A DNA stretch of 64,000 bases, taken from Ustulina deusta. Taxonomy: Eukaryota > Ascomycota > Sordariomycetes > Xylariales > Xylariaceae. A program made the position numbers and the translations under genes. The notes beneath the pieces are model-generated. The model was not told the origin of the DNA and did no database searches. It was given only the letters and a program-made list of their open reading frames with translations. The DNA lies in assembly GCA_023159155.1 (NCBI GenBank), contig JAJNNX010000005.1, forward strand, positions 372,001 to 436,000, written 5' to 3'. Below are positions 14,975-26,983 of this stretch, piece by piece; position 1 is the stretch's first letter; the number at the start of each line of letters is the position of its first letter.

Positions 14975-17033
14975 ATGACGTCCCTGGTTGCCGACTTGCT
15001 GGTCAACCCGGTCCTTCGACAGGCACGCCGCTTTTCTCTTTCACGTTCATCGAATCCGCCCGATCCTGACCCTCCCGTACGAATTGAACAAACGTATCTC
15101 CATTCGCAGGAGGAGGATGTGATATCCGAGACGGAGGAGGGCTCTTCTCTACGCGATGGTCCCGGAGATAGTGCATCCTCGCGGCGTTCTTCCCGTAGCT
15201 CCGTCCTCATTAACCCGCATATGGAAGCAGGTCGTGTAGAGGAAACTTGCAGCCAGCTGGAAGATACCACGATCCCTACCAACTCCAGTACCTCTGCCGC
15301 CGTCGATGCCCGTGTATCCTGCTCACAGACCGACTTGTCCTCTGCCAACAACCTCAATATGAGTACGCCCGAGCCGCCCTCTTCGCCCTTTATGCGGAGC
15401 ATCGTGCAGGACCACTCTCCACTCCCCGAGGATGATGGGATGGATTTACTAAGGAAGCGTATACTTGCCATCCAGGCGAGAGAGATTGGTCATTCGGAGA
15501 AAGCTCACCTGATGCACCAATTGTTGATGGAAGGATACACGAACTCGCGGTCGCATGCTCAACATGAACGGTCCCTTTCTCCCTCAAGCCCTAGGTCCCT
15601 TGAGAAACGGGCATCACAAAGCCATGGGCCATTAGAATCACTCAAGTTCTGGCAGAGTACATCCGGCGAGGCCGAAGGTGTGGGGGGAATTGCTTTGACG
15701 GACAAGGACCTCAAGCCTACGTTTGTGCCCAAGAAACAATCAACAGAGTCTACAACAGACGCAGCTGATATCGAATCTGATGACGAGAAGCTTCTCGGCT
15801 GTGAGCATTACCGGCGCAACGTCAAACTACAATGCTCAACATGTAATCGATGGTATACTTGTCGATTTTGCCATGACAAAGTGGAGGACCACAATCTTAT
15901 TAGGAAAGAGACGCAGAATATGCTGTGTATGTTCTGCGGAACCACACAAAAGGCTAGCCAAACGTGCGTGTCTTGTGAAGCGCTAGCGGCGAGATATTAC
16001 TGCGACATATGCAAACTCTGGAATGATGACCCTGATAAACCTTGCTATCATTGCAGTGATTGCGGTATTTGCAGGATCGGTCGTGGTATCGGGAAAGACT
16101 TTTATCACTGCAAAGTGAGTAATCTGTCCACTATTCACCTGGATTCGTTGACTAATGTGCTTGTAGAAATGTTGTGCATGTATCGCAATAGCGACCCGAT
16201 TAGACCACAAATGTATTGAGCGTGCCATAGACTGTGATTGCCCTATATGTGGCGATTACATGTTCACGTCTCCCAAACCCGTATGTTTTATGAAGTGTGG
16301 ACACAGCATACACCGGAGCTGTCTTGACGAGCATCAAAAGACTTCGTACAAGTGCCCCATCTGCAACAAAAGTTTACTCAACATGGAGTCACAGTTCCGC
16401 AACCTGGACCTTTCTATCCAAGCGCAACCAATGCCAACAGAATTCAGGGATGCCCGAGCCATTGTCCTATGCCACGATTGCTCGGCCAAGAGTTCGACGA
16501 TGTACCACTGGCTTGGCTTAAAATGTGGTGTTTGTCAATCTTACAACACGGCTCAACTTCAAATAATAGGCCTGGATACTGAAGTCATTGAACCCAATTC
16601 AATTGGACGTAGTACACAGGTCTCAAGACTGATCCCTTCGGGGAATCCTGATGCTATTGCGACGGGTGCTGCCGTGCGCGACATGCGTCGTCGTCATTCG
16701 TCCACAGTCACGGGGTCGGCCTTCGTTGCTGCAGATCGAAACTCGCTCCCTCCTGATAGGCTGGCGCGCTCAGTATCGCCAATTCCTACGCCGGGGCGTT
16801 CGTTGCATGCTTCCATGGTTGGAGGATACTTTGACCTGGAGGAAGAGGAGGACGGCGGGGACATATTTGGCTTCTGGAGTCGTTTGCCCCGGAGCATAGC
16901 CAGCAATGATGGGGAAGATGACGATGACGATGCCGCCGAATCTAGCGACGAAATGACTTCAGATGAGGAGATGGAGGACGACGAGGGAGAGGAATCGGAA
17001 GACGATGATTTCGAATTGCTGGGTCATAGATAG
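14975..17033 (+). CDS. CHY and RING zinc-finger E3 ubiquitin ligase (RCHY1/Pirh2-like)
   Basis: Likely an E3 ubiquitin-protein ligase. There are two exons, 14975-16114 and 16167-17033; the 52-bp intron has donor GTGAGT and acceptor TTGTAG, and the product is 668 residues. The N-terminal 270 residues are Ser/Pro-rich and disordered. The CHY zinc finger starts near residue 273 (GCEHYRRN), followed by the CTCHY-type Cys/His cluster to about 400, a C3H2C3-type RING at about 405-448 (CPICG, then CGHSIH, then CPIC) and a zinc ribbon at about 475-515 (CHDC and CGVC). The tail is strongly acidic. CHY, CTCHY, RING and ribbon in this order define the RCHY1 family. The start follows an in-frame stop at 14969; an upstream non-coding or extra 5' exon is possible. 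It is the first gene after the A+T block and shows no sign of RIP decay. Confidence 0.92.
16115..16166 (+). other. Intron of the CHY/RING gene
   Basis: Donor GTGAGT, branch-like GACTAAT and acceptor TTGTAG. Removing it joins the CTCHY cysteines in frame to the RING domain, as in family members. Confidence 0.9.
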
Positions 17034-17471
17034 GGTCGGCACCTAGATTCGGTTTGGTTTTTTGGGAGGGACATTAGATTGGCGTTCGGGATTGGCATAA
17101 GTGCATGATGATAAAGATACCAGTCGAGTTTGGGCAACGTAGCGGGCGTGCTTGGATTTGATTACATTCCTCTCATTTATATGACTAGCATTGCATGAGA
17201 GAATGCGGTGGACCGACGGCGGTAACATGGGTTTGGAGAATCACGAGGTGTACAATCAGATATCATTACTCTTCTCAAAAAGTAGGTTCAGCGAATAACG
17301 ACATATTGCTATTTATATGTCACCGCGAAACTGCTCTTCCTATTTCGTGAAAATGTTCAGTCATCCCTCTATCGCGAACAACGCCGGACGCCCTGTTTAA
17401 TACGCCGCTTCAAGATAGACGGCTGCCATATTCCATGGTCAAACACTTATCGGACCCTTCACGTCCCCCTT
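17034..17471. other. Convergent intergenic gap
   Basis: This lies between the ends of the CHY/RING gene (+) and MZT1 (-) and should hold both 3' untranslated regions. No reading frame or repeat of note is seen. Confidence 0.5.
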
Positions 17472-17971
17472 TCATTGATTAGCTGCAGTTGCTTGCTTAG
17501 CGAAGTTGACCTTCTGAGCCTCTTTCCGTAGATATTGGACGACGTTCTAGATACACGACAAGAGCGGTCAGTCATTTAACCAACCCTACCACACCACCTC
17601 TAGGAGAAACTAGAACACCGTCTACGTAGTCGCTAGGGGGGCTAATGTGAGGCGAGAACTCACCGCAAGTGCCTCCGGGTTCACGCCGTTTTCGACCATG
17701 GAGATGCAGACGGAGAGCGTCCGACGGTCGAGATGGCAGTTCTGTGCGTCCAAGAGCATTAGTTCAGAGCAGTTCGTGATTTCTGCTGTCTTGGTGGATA
17801 GGTAGGTAGATATCTCGTCTTGCACATGTTTTGAGAAGAGAGATTGAGATTCATGGGTTGGCTGTGGATGGTACGCACTAGAATTGTGGATATCTCATGT
17901 AATATGTCGACTGCCTGGCGTGCGGCATCTTGCTTCTCGCTTTCTTCTCTGTTGCCTTGTAGTGGTGGCAT
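17472..17971 (-). CDS. mzt1: Mitotic-spindle organizing protein 1 (MOZART1)
   Basis: Small subunit that binds the N-terminus of gamma-tubulin complex proteins and helps recruit the gamma-tubulin complex to spindle pole bodies. There are three exons: 17879-17971 (31 codons), 17664-17741 (26 codons) and 17472-17546 (24 codons plus stop), giving 81 residues, normal for the family. Donors are GTGCGT and GTGAGT, and all junctions are phase 0. The spliced protein reads [12 protein letters not shown], then [23 protein letters not shown], broken exactly at the exon joins, then VVQYLRKEA; this is the whole MOZART1 core. No exon is long enough to look like a gene alone, so it is easily missed. SPC25, another spindle gene, lies upstream on the same strand. 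Confidence 0.93.
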
Positions 17972-18389
17972 GATTGTGAGATTTTCTGTCTTGTGCTGGC
18001 TTGGGCCCTTGGATGGTAGGTACGGTAGGTAGTCTTGTTTATTAGTTGTAGGTACATACCTAGTGAGCGAGCTCAGGACGCGTGGGGTCGCGGGGCAGCT
18101 TCGCTTTACGCGCCACAGTTGGTTGCAGCCGCCACCTTTGTGCCTCAGCATGTGAGAGCGTCTCGATGCGCATTTCATCCGCTGCATTATCTTGATTTCG
18201 CAGTATAGGAACAGGATTGTTTAGAAGAGAATGTCTAGAATAGGAAATTTGGGTATATCTCATGTCTCTCCGTCGTCATCATTAACAAAGCCGATCCCCA
18301 AGGACGTTAATCCGTAGCAAAACCCCCGTACTCCATAGCTTAGAACGCATCTATCTCATAACCCATCCGCCGTGACCGTAACACAAGGA

Positions 18390-19269
18390 TCATGATTTCA
18401 TCGCTTCCACGAACAGCTCCCTCATCCCCTTCAGCAATGAAGGCAGCTCCCTGGACTCGTTCACGCGCTCGAGGACGCGCTCGATCTTCTCGCGTTCAAG
18501 CTTTGGCCTACAATGCTTGATCTCGTAGTCTCGAGAAGCCGTGCTGAGTTCGAACCAGGCCTCGCGCTCCCAGTCACGCTCGTCGACGTGCGTGTAGACG
18601 AACTTGAGCCGGTCGTTCTGTCCGGCGCCCTCGATGCGCAGGCACAGGTTCGTCACCCAGAAGTCGAGCTCGGGCACGTTGAACCGGCTCTGCCCCTCGA
18701 TGCGCGCCGCGTGCGCCCTCTGCGCCGCCAGCCGCGCATCGATCTCCTTCTGCGCCTCCGCGATCTGCTTCTTCAGGTTGTCCCTTGCCGAGAGGTTCGC
18801 GTCTCGCTGTGTTGTGAGAGAGCTGATCGAGCCTTCCATCTCTCGTCGCTCGGCGTCTTCTTTCGATCGCGTCTGTTGGTGGGTGTTGATTTTGTGTTGT
18901 ACAATTTCCATGTCCTTTCTTTTCATGCGTTGGTCCTCTGTTTTGATAACAAAAGATACCCTTCGTCAGCAGAGCGATCGTAGCAGAAAGAAGAAAAGAA
19001 AAAAAAAGCGGCTATTCGTAGTATTGTAGTAGCGCACCTTGTAGCTCGGCTATGTTCATGCGGAATTGGTTGTGCTCCTCTAGTACACGCTTCCGCCCCT
19101 GTTCGATAAACGCGTCGAATTTCGCGGTGAACTTAGCCATGCGATCACGGAGGTCGTCGAAGCCGAAGTTGATGCTGGGGAGTTGGTCGGCCATTGAGGG
19201 TGCCATCGACGACATTATCGGGCGGCCACTCAGGCTTGAAGAGAGAGCGGACTCAAATGTAGTAGCCAT
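18390..19269 (-). CDS. SPC25: Kinetochore protein Spc25
   Basis: Subunit of the NDC80 complex that pairs with Spc24 and anchors the complex to the inner kinetochore. Two exons, 19038-19269 and 18390-18937, with a 100-bp intron (donor GTGCGC, acceptor ACAG); 259 residues. Residues about 20-40 carry the conserved LPSINFGFDDLRDRM stretch. About 40-160 is a long charged coiled coil, and from about 163 (FNVPELDFW) the globular RWD-like C-terminal domain that binds Spc24 runs to the end. The length and layout are those of filamentous-fungal Spc25. An upstream in-frame ATG nine codons earlier lies in leader sequence; I take the ATG that gives the MATTFES start. Confidence 0.93.
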
Positions 19270-19927
19270 GTTTATTGTATGGTGCCTAATATTCAAAGAG
19301 CCTTAGTTTTGTCGAAATCTTCTTCGGTGTGGTGGTAGTAGGCGAAGCTTGAATTTCTCAGCTTGGGTCCGTCATGAAGGTCAAGCTGCGATGATGTACC
19401 CGATGTTTACATTCGTTGCCGAGCGCACTGAGTGGGATAAGGCCCCGCCATAAGGCCCCGGAGCCCCACCACAGCATTAGCCCATAAAGCAATATATATG
19501 AAGTTAAACAGTATTTCTATCATAAGATAAGATAAGTGAAGTGTATTTACATTTTCCAGGTAAGGTCCAGCTAAGGTACTATACCACTGCACCAAGATAC
19601 CGTGTATAAATCATACTCACTGAGGAAAACCTAGTCCTGTTCGTTGTCACTTCGTTTGCACGAAGCTTACATCTCCACCTTTCCAAGTCGTGGCAGTCTC
19701 GCGATGCACAGAAAAGAACACAAGCTAAGAGACGAAATATATAGAGCTGAGCTCTCCGAATGAATGAAAGCCGCTTGATCGAATCAGCTATTGGATTAGC
19801 AGGACGCCTGTCGCATATTCCATACGGAGCCGACAAGGCGGGAGATTGTGGTTGGCGTTCTTCTCGGAACTTCACCCGGAATGGTTGGTAAATTCCAGAA
19901 GTTATGTGACGAGTACTGACATCATGA
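19270..19927. other. Divergent gap between SPC25 and RRN6
   Basis: The shared promoter region of two divergent genes. The 5' exon of RRN6 probably lies in its right part: an ATG at 19760 opens a frame to 19889 whose translation contains a YG...W.SSR pattern reminiscent of RRN6 N-termini. I could not join it to the main exon with a canonical GTAAAT donor without a stop, so the start is left open. Confidence 0.4.
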
Positions 19928-22786
19928 GAAGCTCCGGCTTTCAGAGCCCTCGGCGTTTGCAAGACGTGGATCTCACCCGAACCCGATCATGTCGCGGATT
20001 CGCTGCCACTTGCCGGGACTGCATGGGAGCAAAGCCGGAGACAGCAAAGGTGGCTCGTGAAGCATCATCCCGAAGCCAGCCTAGGTAATCACACGCTTCG
20101 TGACGACATTGTGGAGGACTCCCCCTTTTCGTCTCAACAAGAACACAACTCGCAGACATGCTTCTTTTCTCTCGGCGAATTGACCGACACCTCCTTCCGG
20201 AAAAATACCGGCGTTCCACTAGTTGTTACTGTCACCGGTAGTGCAAACAATATCCTCCGTTTAGCAAGACTAGACCCAGAAAAATGGACATGGCCCCGTG
20301 AGCTCAATGTCGCAGCGCGCCTGGTTGAGATAGCCTCTGAAAAGCCAGCGCTATGGATAGATGAAGACGTGGGTCCCATTCGTTGCGTGAAGTGCATAGT
20401 TGACCTCAAACGATATGATCCTACAAGATGGCTAGCTGTTCAGCGGGACTCGGGCACAACCATATTTCAACCGGAGTATCGCAAAGTGTCAGTGAATGAC
20501 AGCCTTGAAAGAGATGCTTCGCGTATCGCCGCGAATCCGATCTTTTACCTATCGAAAGAACAGACTGGGGGCAACACCCATTCCGATGTGTCTTTCAATC
20601 CAGGCACGCGATCAAACCCACCACAACTTGCGGTCATTGACGAGCGAGGGTTTTGGAGTATATGGGATGTCAAACACACCAAACTCAAACCCTCGGGCAA
20701 GCCGATACCCAGTTTGAGAATATGCGGTCATATTGATCGTGGTGTTTTAGAGCAGTTTCCTTATCGAGACCGTTCTGGAATGAGGTGGCACAAGGTTTTA
20801 TGGGTTGGTCGTTCTGAGGATAATCTGGATTTACTGGGTAATCTAGATCTTGATGCCGGTAACGAGGACTCGAGCTCTCAAGTGGCATTTCCACCACTAC
20901 AGCGGAGCTCTTCAGTACTTGTATGCAATTCACAACAACTCAGGGTCCTAGATCTCATTGCCGGTGTATATCTGCCTGATCTGGAATTCCGTCACGATGA
21001 CAGCCTAGACTGCATACTGGATGTCCAAATTGCTCACGACCCACAGTACTTCTATGTATTAACTACGTCGAAGTTGTTCATCGCCAGACTTTATTTTACA
21101 CCTGGAGTGGAATGGGACAAGCCAGGAAAAGTATGGACGATATTGTTCTCAACTCCTCATTATAGGAGTTCCTTTGATCGGAAACTCAAGTTGGCTATTA
21201 CTCAAGGTGTCAAGCCGGTCCAAACGACCTCTTTTGTTTTCATATACTCGTCAACAAATCCGTGGATTGATCTCTTCTATTTTGAGTTCTCACTAACGGA
21301 TCTAAACGGAGTTAGATGTCAAGCGAATGTTACTGGGCTCGGCAGCCTGCAAAACACCTTTTTCAACAGTGCAATCCGGACGCTATGCATCAGCCCAACA
21401 CCAATCATCGTCAAGGCTCCTAAAACCGTTACGAATATTGGGCACGATTTGGTTGAGAAACGGATAAAACTATACCAGATCATGGCCCTAAGATCAGATA
21501 TGTCTCTAGTCTCTGCTCTTTGCATGTCCTCGTTGTCGCCTGCTATTCAGATCAGCGTACCAAGCAAGAATATCAGTCGGCGATCAAGAGCTGAGTCCCA
21601 AAAAGACGGCGATTTGCGAAGCCTATCCTCCAAATTTGTCGTAGACGATAGCTTAATCACGCCAGAGGAAGAATCTCCGAGTGTCACTCACAGATACATT
21701 AAGGTGTTTTACGAGCATCTCAGCAGCATCTCCGCACGCCTAGACCAAGACAGCCCATCTAGGTCTACCCAAACAAGTGTTTCTAGATATAATCCTTTCA
21801 ATACAGTTCACCAATATATTGAGGAAGCAGTCAACAATGGATTGTTGCCTGCCTGTACACTGTATGTTCGTCGTTGGCTGTTTTTTTTTACTACAACTAA
21901 CCGATATCGCAGTCTTCAGATAATGCCAAATTTCAAAGAAGTGTCAGGACATTCATTATCCGCCATAGAATGGGAAAACGAGATCGGGAAACTAAATAGT
22001 ATACATCCGAGTGTAGTGGTTTATACACTTGATTTGTTACACTCTCGTCTATACTCTTCTATTTCTGGGTCACTGCAAGAAGAATACTCTAGCCTCCTTG
22101 AAATTACTAATAGTTCCTTGCATCATGGGGACAGCGATGACACAAACGAGGCGCGAATGGTATCGATATCTGAACAGATAGTTTATGACTTCTACCTGTC
22201 ACAGTATGGTATCTGTTACCGCAAGCCGAAGGTTAACCAGCTTCAGACTACTGTGGAGGAAGATATGTTGTTGGACAGCCAGACTGAGACTCTCCCCAGC
22301 CGTCCCTTAAGATTCGAGTCGCCCGCGTCTTCTGCGCGGTCGCAACGGTCCAATTCAGAAGCAGTTGAGGATGAAGACTCAGCGATGACACTTCTTCGGG
22401 CTTATACGGGAACCGGGAAATTCGTCCCTGCAAAAAAGTTTGAGCTTTTGGATAAATGGAAGTTAGGCGCGGACCCATCGGACTATACTTTTGACCTCGA
22501 TAGGAGTGGCGATGTAGACGTAGGCAAACTCAGGAGGGCAAAGCAGCTAGCTCGAGAGGACCGCAAACGCCGTCGGGCACAGACTCTCATTCACCTGTCG
22601 CAAGAGCCAGAGCTTCCCGCCAGTCAACCTGCTCCAGACAACAGCTTCTACAGCAGTCAGCCTCAAGGCTTGAGTTCGCAGATGATACATTCAGACTCGT
22701 TGCACATGATGTCGCAACCTACAGCAGGCGCATTTGGTCAGCGACCAAACAAGAAGGCGAAGAAACGGAAGGACGGTTTTCGATGA
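19928..22786 (+). CDS. RRN6: RNA polymerase I initiation factor RRN6-like (5' end unresolved)
   Basis: Subunit of the core factor that recruits RNA polymerase I to the rDNA promoter. The open frame after a stop at 19925 covers about 935 residues if the internal 51-bp intron at 21862-21912 is removed. Features typical of the family are the WLVKHHPEA segment near the N-terminus, a beta-propeller-like middle (ERGFWSIWDVKHTKL, then VLWVGRS, then SSVLVCNSQQLRVLDL) and a basic C-terminus with repeated SQP words, a SQPTAGAFGQRP segment and a KKAKKRK cluster. There is no ATG near 20057, where the frame merely passes through GTG, so translation must begin in an upstream exon, probably near 19760. Neighbour genes are unrelated in function. 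The identification rests on the overall pattern and the C-terminal signature. Confidence 0.82.
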   Translation, partial: EAPAFRALGVCKTWISPEPDHVADSLPLAGTAWEQSRRQQRWLVKHHPEASLGNHTLRDDIVEDSPFSSQQEHNSQTCFFSLGELTDTSFRKNTGVPLVVTVTGSANNILRLARLDPEKWTWPRELNVAARLVEIASEKPALWIDEDVGPIRCVKCIVDLKRYDPTRWLAVQRDSGTTIFQPEYRKVSVNDSLERDASRIAANPIFYLSKEQTGGNTHSDVSFNPGTRSNPPQLAVIDERGFWSIWDVKHTKLKPSGKPIPSLRICGHIDRGVLEQFPYRDRSGMRWHKVLWVGRSEDNLDLLGNLDLDAGNEDSSSQVAFPPLQRSSSVLVCNSQQLRVLDLIAGVYLPDLEFRHDDSLDCILDVQIAHDPQYFYVLTTSKLFIARLYFTPGVEWDKPGKVWTILFSTPHYRSSFDRKLKLAITQGVKPVQTTSFVFIYSSTNPWIDLFYFEFSLTDLNGVRCQANVTGLGSLQNTFFNSAIRTLCISPTPIIVKAPKTVTNIGHDLVEKRIKLYQIMALRSDMSLVSALCMSSLSPAIQISVPSKNISRRSRAESQKDGDLRSLSSKFVVDDSLITPEEESPSVTHRYIKVFYEHLSSISARLDQDSPSRSTQTSVSRYNPFNTVHQYIEEAVNNGLLPACTLYVRRWLFFFTTTNRYRSLQIMPNFKEVSGHSLSAIEWENEIGKLNSIHPSVVVYTLDLLHSRLYSSISGSLQEEYSSLLEITNSSLHHGDSDDTNEARMVSISEQIVYDFYLSQYGICYRKPKVNQLQTTVEEDMLLDSQTETLPSRPLRFESPASSARSQRSNSEAVEDEDSAMTLLRAYTGTGKFVPAKKFELLDKWKLGADPSDYTFDLDRSGDVDVGKLRRAKQLAREDRKRRRAQTLIHLSQEPELPASQPAPDNSFYSSQPQGLSSQMIHSDSLHMMSQPTAGAFGQRPNKKAKKRKDGFR
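21862..21912 (+). other. Stop-free 51-bp intron within RRN6
   Basis: GTATGT donor, ACTAAC branch point, CGCAG acceptor and a poly-T run between. Its length is a multiple of three and it has no stop, so an ORF finder reads through it. Splicing replaces a run of Phe and Thr residues and joins TL to LQIMPNF. Confidence 0.85.
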
Positions 22787-23272
22787 ATGATGAATAACAG
22801 CTGGAGGATTGGCTAATTGATTGGAGGGTGTATCAGTCCGTTTGTATCTGCAGAACTTAGTCAGACTCGAAGTACGAAAAGGTTGACTTGCCCAAAGTAT
22901 ATTCCAATCGCAGAATGACTAACACCACTCTGTTTATGAATGGCGCGGCGTTTTAAGTATACTTTGTGTGTGTGTTGTGATGCTCGGAGTTCAAAATTGC
23001 CGTCTGTAGGGACTTTGAATGGTTGGTGCGACTGAGCGTCCGTAACTATCCGTGCCAATTTTGTGGCCACTACGCAACCTTACCTATAACCTAACCCAGG
23101 TAGCTTGTAAGAATCAAGAAAGCAAATGCTCGCCCAGAAGGTCCATGGCAGCCTACCTGTCATAAATAAAGAACCGCAAGGCAACCATCTCTTTTTTTTC
23201 CCCCTCACCATTCCCTGTGGTTCCGCCCCCGAAGCTATTTATTCCTCTGAATCGAGCTGTGGCTAGCCCGAA
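22787..23272. other. Intergenic, RRN6 3' end to PITH gene promoter
   Basis: I see no coding potential, only short chance frames on both strands. It should hold the RRN6 3' end and the PITH promoter. Confidence 0.5.
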
Positions 23273-24306
23273 ATGTCGCACTGCCACGACGAACATGCTG
23301 GCCACGGTCATGGCCATCACGACCACAACCACGACCACTCAGACGACATTACGCCGGCACTGCAGCATAGCCTGTATCAACATATCCGATTTGATGACAT
23401 CACAACCCTGAACGAGTCCCAGATAGACTCGGGAAAGGCCATTGTCAAGAAGACTTGGTTGGAACGTCTGGAGCTTGAGCCTGAGCTTGTCAGCGATGCT
23501 GATGAGCAGATGATTATGAACGTCCCGTAGGTCGCAGCCTATCCAGGCGCCTCAACCGCCATTCCTGCTATTATACCCCATCACCACCATCATTTACATC
23601 TCAGCACAAACACGTAGCATCATGCCCGACACCAGAGTTCAACGGCCCCAGGACACATGTGATCACCGCGTAAGCAGCTAGCTAACGCATATTCTTCACT
23701 GCAAAACAGATTCACGGGCCAAGTGAAACTGCACTCAATCCTTTTGCGCAGCTCGCTATCCACCAGCGCGCCCCGGACGCTGCGCGTGTTCAGTAAGTCA
23801 TTTCGCGCAGTAATTACCAAAGGCATAGAGGCTCTTGTGAGGGCTATTATCATATCTCACCTAAGAATATTCTACATGCCCAGGACACTTACACATGTCG
23901 TTGAAGACAACAATTACTAACCCCAAACGCTGCAGCCAACCGAGACGACATTGACTTTGACAACGTGGACAACCGGGAACCAAACCAGGAGTTCGAGCTG
24001 AGTCAGACGTCCGAGGTGCAGGAACTCCCCGTCAAGCGGGCCCTCTTCAATAACGTGCGGCGCCTGACGCTGTTTTTCGTGGACAACTTCGCCACCAGCC
24101 GTCGCGATTCAGATAGTGATGGTGGAGTGTCCGACAGTGAGGAGGACGAGGTTACGAGATTGAGCTACCTCGGCTTCAAGGGCGAGTGGATGCAGATTGG
24201 TCGCGCGCCTGCGCAGATCATCTACGAGGCCGCGCCTAACCCCAACGACCATGCCCTCAAGGGCACGACTGCCAAGAAGATGAATTCGATGTCACGGCAT
24301 ATGTGA
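23273..24306 (+). CDS. PITH domain-containing protein
   Basis: Homologue of the C-terminal proteasome-interacting thioredoxin (PITH) module, here without the thioredoxin domain, probably associating with the 26S proteasome. There are three exons, 23273-23526, 23710-23792 and 23936-24306, with donors GTAGGT and GTAAGT and a TTACTAAC branch point in intron 2; 235 residues. It begins with a His-rich segment (MSHCHDEHAGHGHGHH) that could bind metal, then the PITH core (ITTLNE, VPFTGQVKLHSILL, NRDD.DFDN, LSQTSEVQELPVKRALF, RRLTLFF.DNF, YLGFKGEWMQIGRAP..IIYEAAPNP). An acidic Ser/Asp insert (SDSDGGVSDSEEDEV) interrupts the core. The start ATG is the only one giving the family N-terminus. Confidence 0.93.
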
Positions 24307-24456
24307 GGGACGGATTCTGGATTCTGGCTACTTTCCGGTTGACAGGGTGCCTGGCTAGATACGCTGCAGTGGGCTGTTCTGCGTCGTGCGGAGTAGCTTG
24401 CGCGTTGTTGTTTATAGAGACGTTGTTAATAAAAAAAGAGGTATCGAGGCCAACAG

Positions 24457-25536
24457 CTACATGAAGTCCTCTTCCCAGTCCTCGGGCTGATTCTGGTTAC
24501 TCGACGCCTCCATATTCTCCTCGGAGAACAAATCGTCATATGCGTGATCCTTCTGCCACTTCTTCTCTGCTCTCTCCTGTGCTATCTTCGCCTCTTCCTT
24601 CTTCTGTTGTGATATTCGTCTGCATTAGCAATATGCCCTGATGCACATCAAAGCTCATATGCAAGTGAAAAACAACAAACGGCAGGTGAACAGCCATCAC
24701 AGCACAAAACCAGGTGAAAAAAAATGGAGGGGAAAATGAATGACAACGCACCCGTTCCTGCTTTGCCGCCTGATCTCTCTTCCTTAGCTGACGTAGGTGG
24801 TCCTCCTTCTCCTTAAAGAGATCGGGCTGCGTCTTCTCGACCCGTGTCTTGTTGAGGCGATTGACTATGGCGTTCTCGCGCTGGGCGATGAGCACGCGCT
24901 TGACCTTGCGCGGATCCTTGAAGCCGACCTGACCGACGGCATAACTGCCGTCCTTCTTGAGGTTCGACCAAGGCGTGTAGATGACGGAGATGTTGTCCTT
25001 CTTGTTGCCTTCGATCGAGTTCGCCTTGGTCAGTTGCCCCAAGTCCGTCACGAGGGCAGCAGGGATTGCTTCCCAGGACTCGCCCTCGGCCAGGCGTAGG
25101 TAGATATGTGCGCTTGACAGCTTATCTACGTGGAACTATTTATTACCCGGAAGTGAGATTTCTGAGGTAGCATCAAAGGCAGGTAAACTCATGTTCATGA
25201 GCATGAGCATGAGAAGATGTGTCATACCCTGACAAGTAAGTTAGCTTTCAACAAGTGACGGTGTGGTAAAGGAGGGGGGGGAAAGAGAAAGGAAATACGA
25301 GGGGAAAGAAAGAGATAAAGGAATTATGAAAATAAAACCGATAAATTGATCGACACTCACCATACGTCGTCCTCCCAGCCATGCTTTATGAGCTCCTCAT
25401 CTGTCCCATCGCGTCAATACCACCAGGCGCCAACTCAGACCAAAGCCCAGATAGACCACCCACTTTCGAATTTATCCTTGCCCACGTATATGGAGGCCGA
25501 AGGGGTGACCACGTTGGATGTGAAGTAGTAAACCAT
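24457..25536 (-). CDS. JLP2: CCDC25/Jlp2 family protein (NFACT-R domain)
   Basis: Conserved eukaryotic protein with an NFACT-R (RNA-binding-like) domain and a basic coiled-coil tail. Family knowledge links it to RNA or ribosome-quality-control-type functions; its exact role is unsettled. Exons: 25464-25536 (MVYYFTSNVVTPSASIYVGK start), 25361-25400, apparently a single base at 25228, 24752-25135 and 24457-24603; 214 residues against 208 in human CCDC25. The spliced order reads GKDKFENEELIKHGWEDDVW, FHVDKLSSAHIYLRL, KANSIEGNKKDN, YTPWSNLKKDG, VGQVGF, NRLNKT and a C-terminus ending DWEEDFM. The join before FHVD needs one extra G (see findings). The alternative donor GTATGG at 25365 keeps frame but drops the conserved Val-Trp. 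Confidence 0.9.
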
Positions 25537-26983
25537 CTTTTCGGCAATTTTAGCACGGCGTCGAAATTTTCAATTTCAAAGAAGAACAAAATTTTTTTTT
25601 TTTATATTCTTTTGGGAATATCTTGCACTCTTGAAGATTGGCCCGTGCAGGAGCAGTATTACAGGTACCTATGAAGATGCTTCACGTCACACCGTCCGTC
25701 TTTCTAGGAGGGGACCTGGTTCTAAGTTTTACAGAGCCCAACCTACCTATAATGGCCCTGAAAACCCTCTACGGTGGCTAGGTCCCCACACAGAACCTTG
25801 GAAGTACCTAACTCACTTTGAAAAGCAACTCCTTTAGAAGCAATTATTCTTTAATTGAATAGTTTTTTTTTCGTATCTATAAAATAGGTTTAAGATATTA
25901 ACTATAGTTAGTTAGTGTAAACTTTAGGAGCTATAGAAAAGTTACATTTGGAGACCTTCGTACTTGGTTAGGAAGGTCAGTAGGTACTTACGGTTATGCT
26001 TGGTACACACTAAATTAATTGCACTTAAACCTAATTCGGGTTAGACCTGGCCACCGTAGGTTCTTTTATGGCCATTGTAGGTCACCTAACTTTGATGGTA
26101 TGCGACTAATTAGGCTTAGCGCTCGCCTCTTTTGCTTTCGGCGCCTGGGGATTACGTTTATGCAGGAGGAAAAGTCGTCTTGCCCTTTAAACTATTCTTT
26201 TGTGGGCTGGATGACTAACCCAGGTTGGTCAGTACCTGTAAGTACCTGTTTCGTGGTAGAGTGAGATGTAACATCAATTTCGGTCAGCGTCTTATCATTT
26301 CCATGCGGTCGTGCATCGCATTCCGCTTTGGTCGGAGAGCTCTACTATGCCACCTAACGAACCGGCAGCGCCGTTTTGTATTGCATGACTAGGTCGTGGC
26401 AATGAAAGTGTAGGGCCTGCAATCTACCAGTTGTTGTGCAGCACTCTGACTTTCCATTGGTGAATTACGGCTGCTAAACACCTCTGCGAGGCAGGCTACG
26501 GTCCTCACCATGAAGAAGATGTGGACGCCGGGAAAGCCGTCTCGAAGGCTGACCGTCAAGCTGAATTGATTCATTCATCCAAGCATGGGCGAGGTGCCAG
26601 GCGATAGAACCTGATACCAACGAGATGGCACTTCGCCCTCGCCCAAGGCCCCTGCTCGAGGTAAATGAAATACGGCAGTTCGAGCAGGTCGGGCAGATTC
26701 TCGTAAGTCAATTCTTGCGGGATCTACCAACTGCCCACCATAACTGTAGGTGTGATTAGTACAATCCCCTGCGAGGTCGTCAGCTTTCGCTTGTCTACCT
26801 GCGCCACCAGGCCCACTTGTAGACTTATCTTATATTGTCCGGATCGTTTACCGGCCTCGCTCTTCAAGTATTCTCTTACCCAAGATAGGGTTTCTCTTAT
26901 GCCTCACGGCTACCATCTACTGGCCGTAGTGGTACAACAAGACATACGCAGTATTCTTTCCTTGTCTTATCAGGTTGCCAACA
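25537..26983. other. Long intergenic stretch before the HET gene
   Basis: No gene supported. About 25,830-25,960 is A+T-rich and looks like decayed repeat. Several TAGGTA/TACCTA words occur. The last few hundred bases should be the HET gene promoter and leader. Confidence 0.5.
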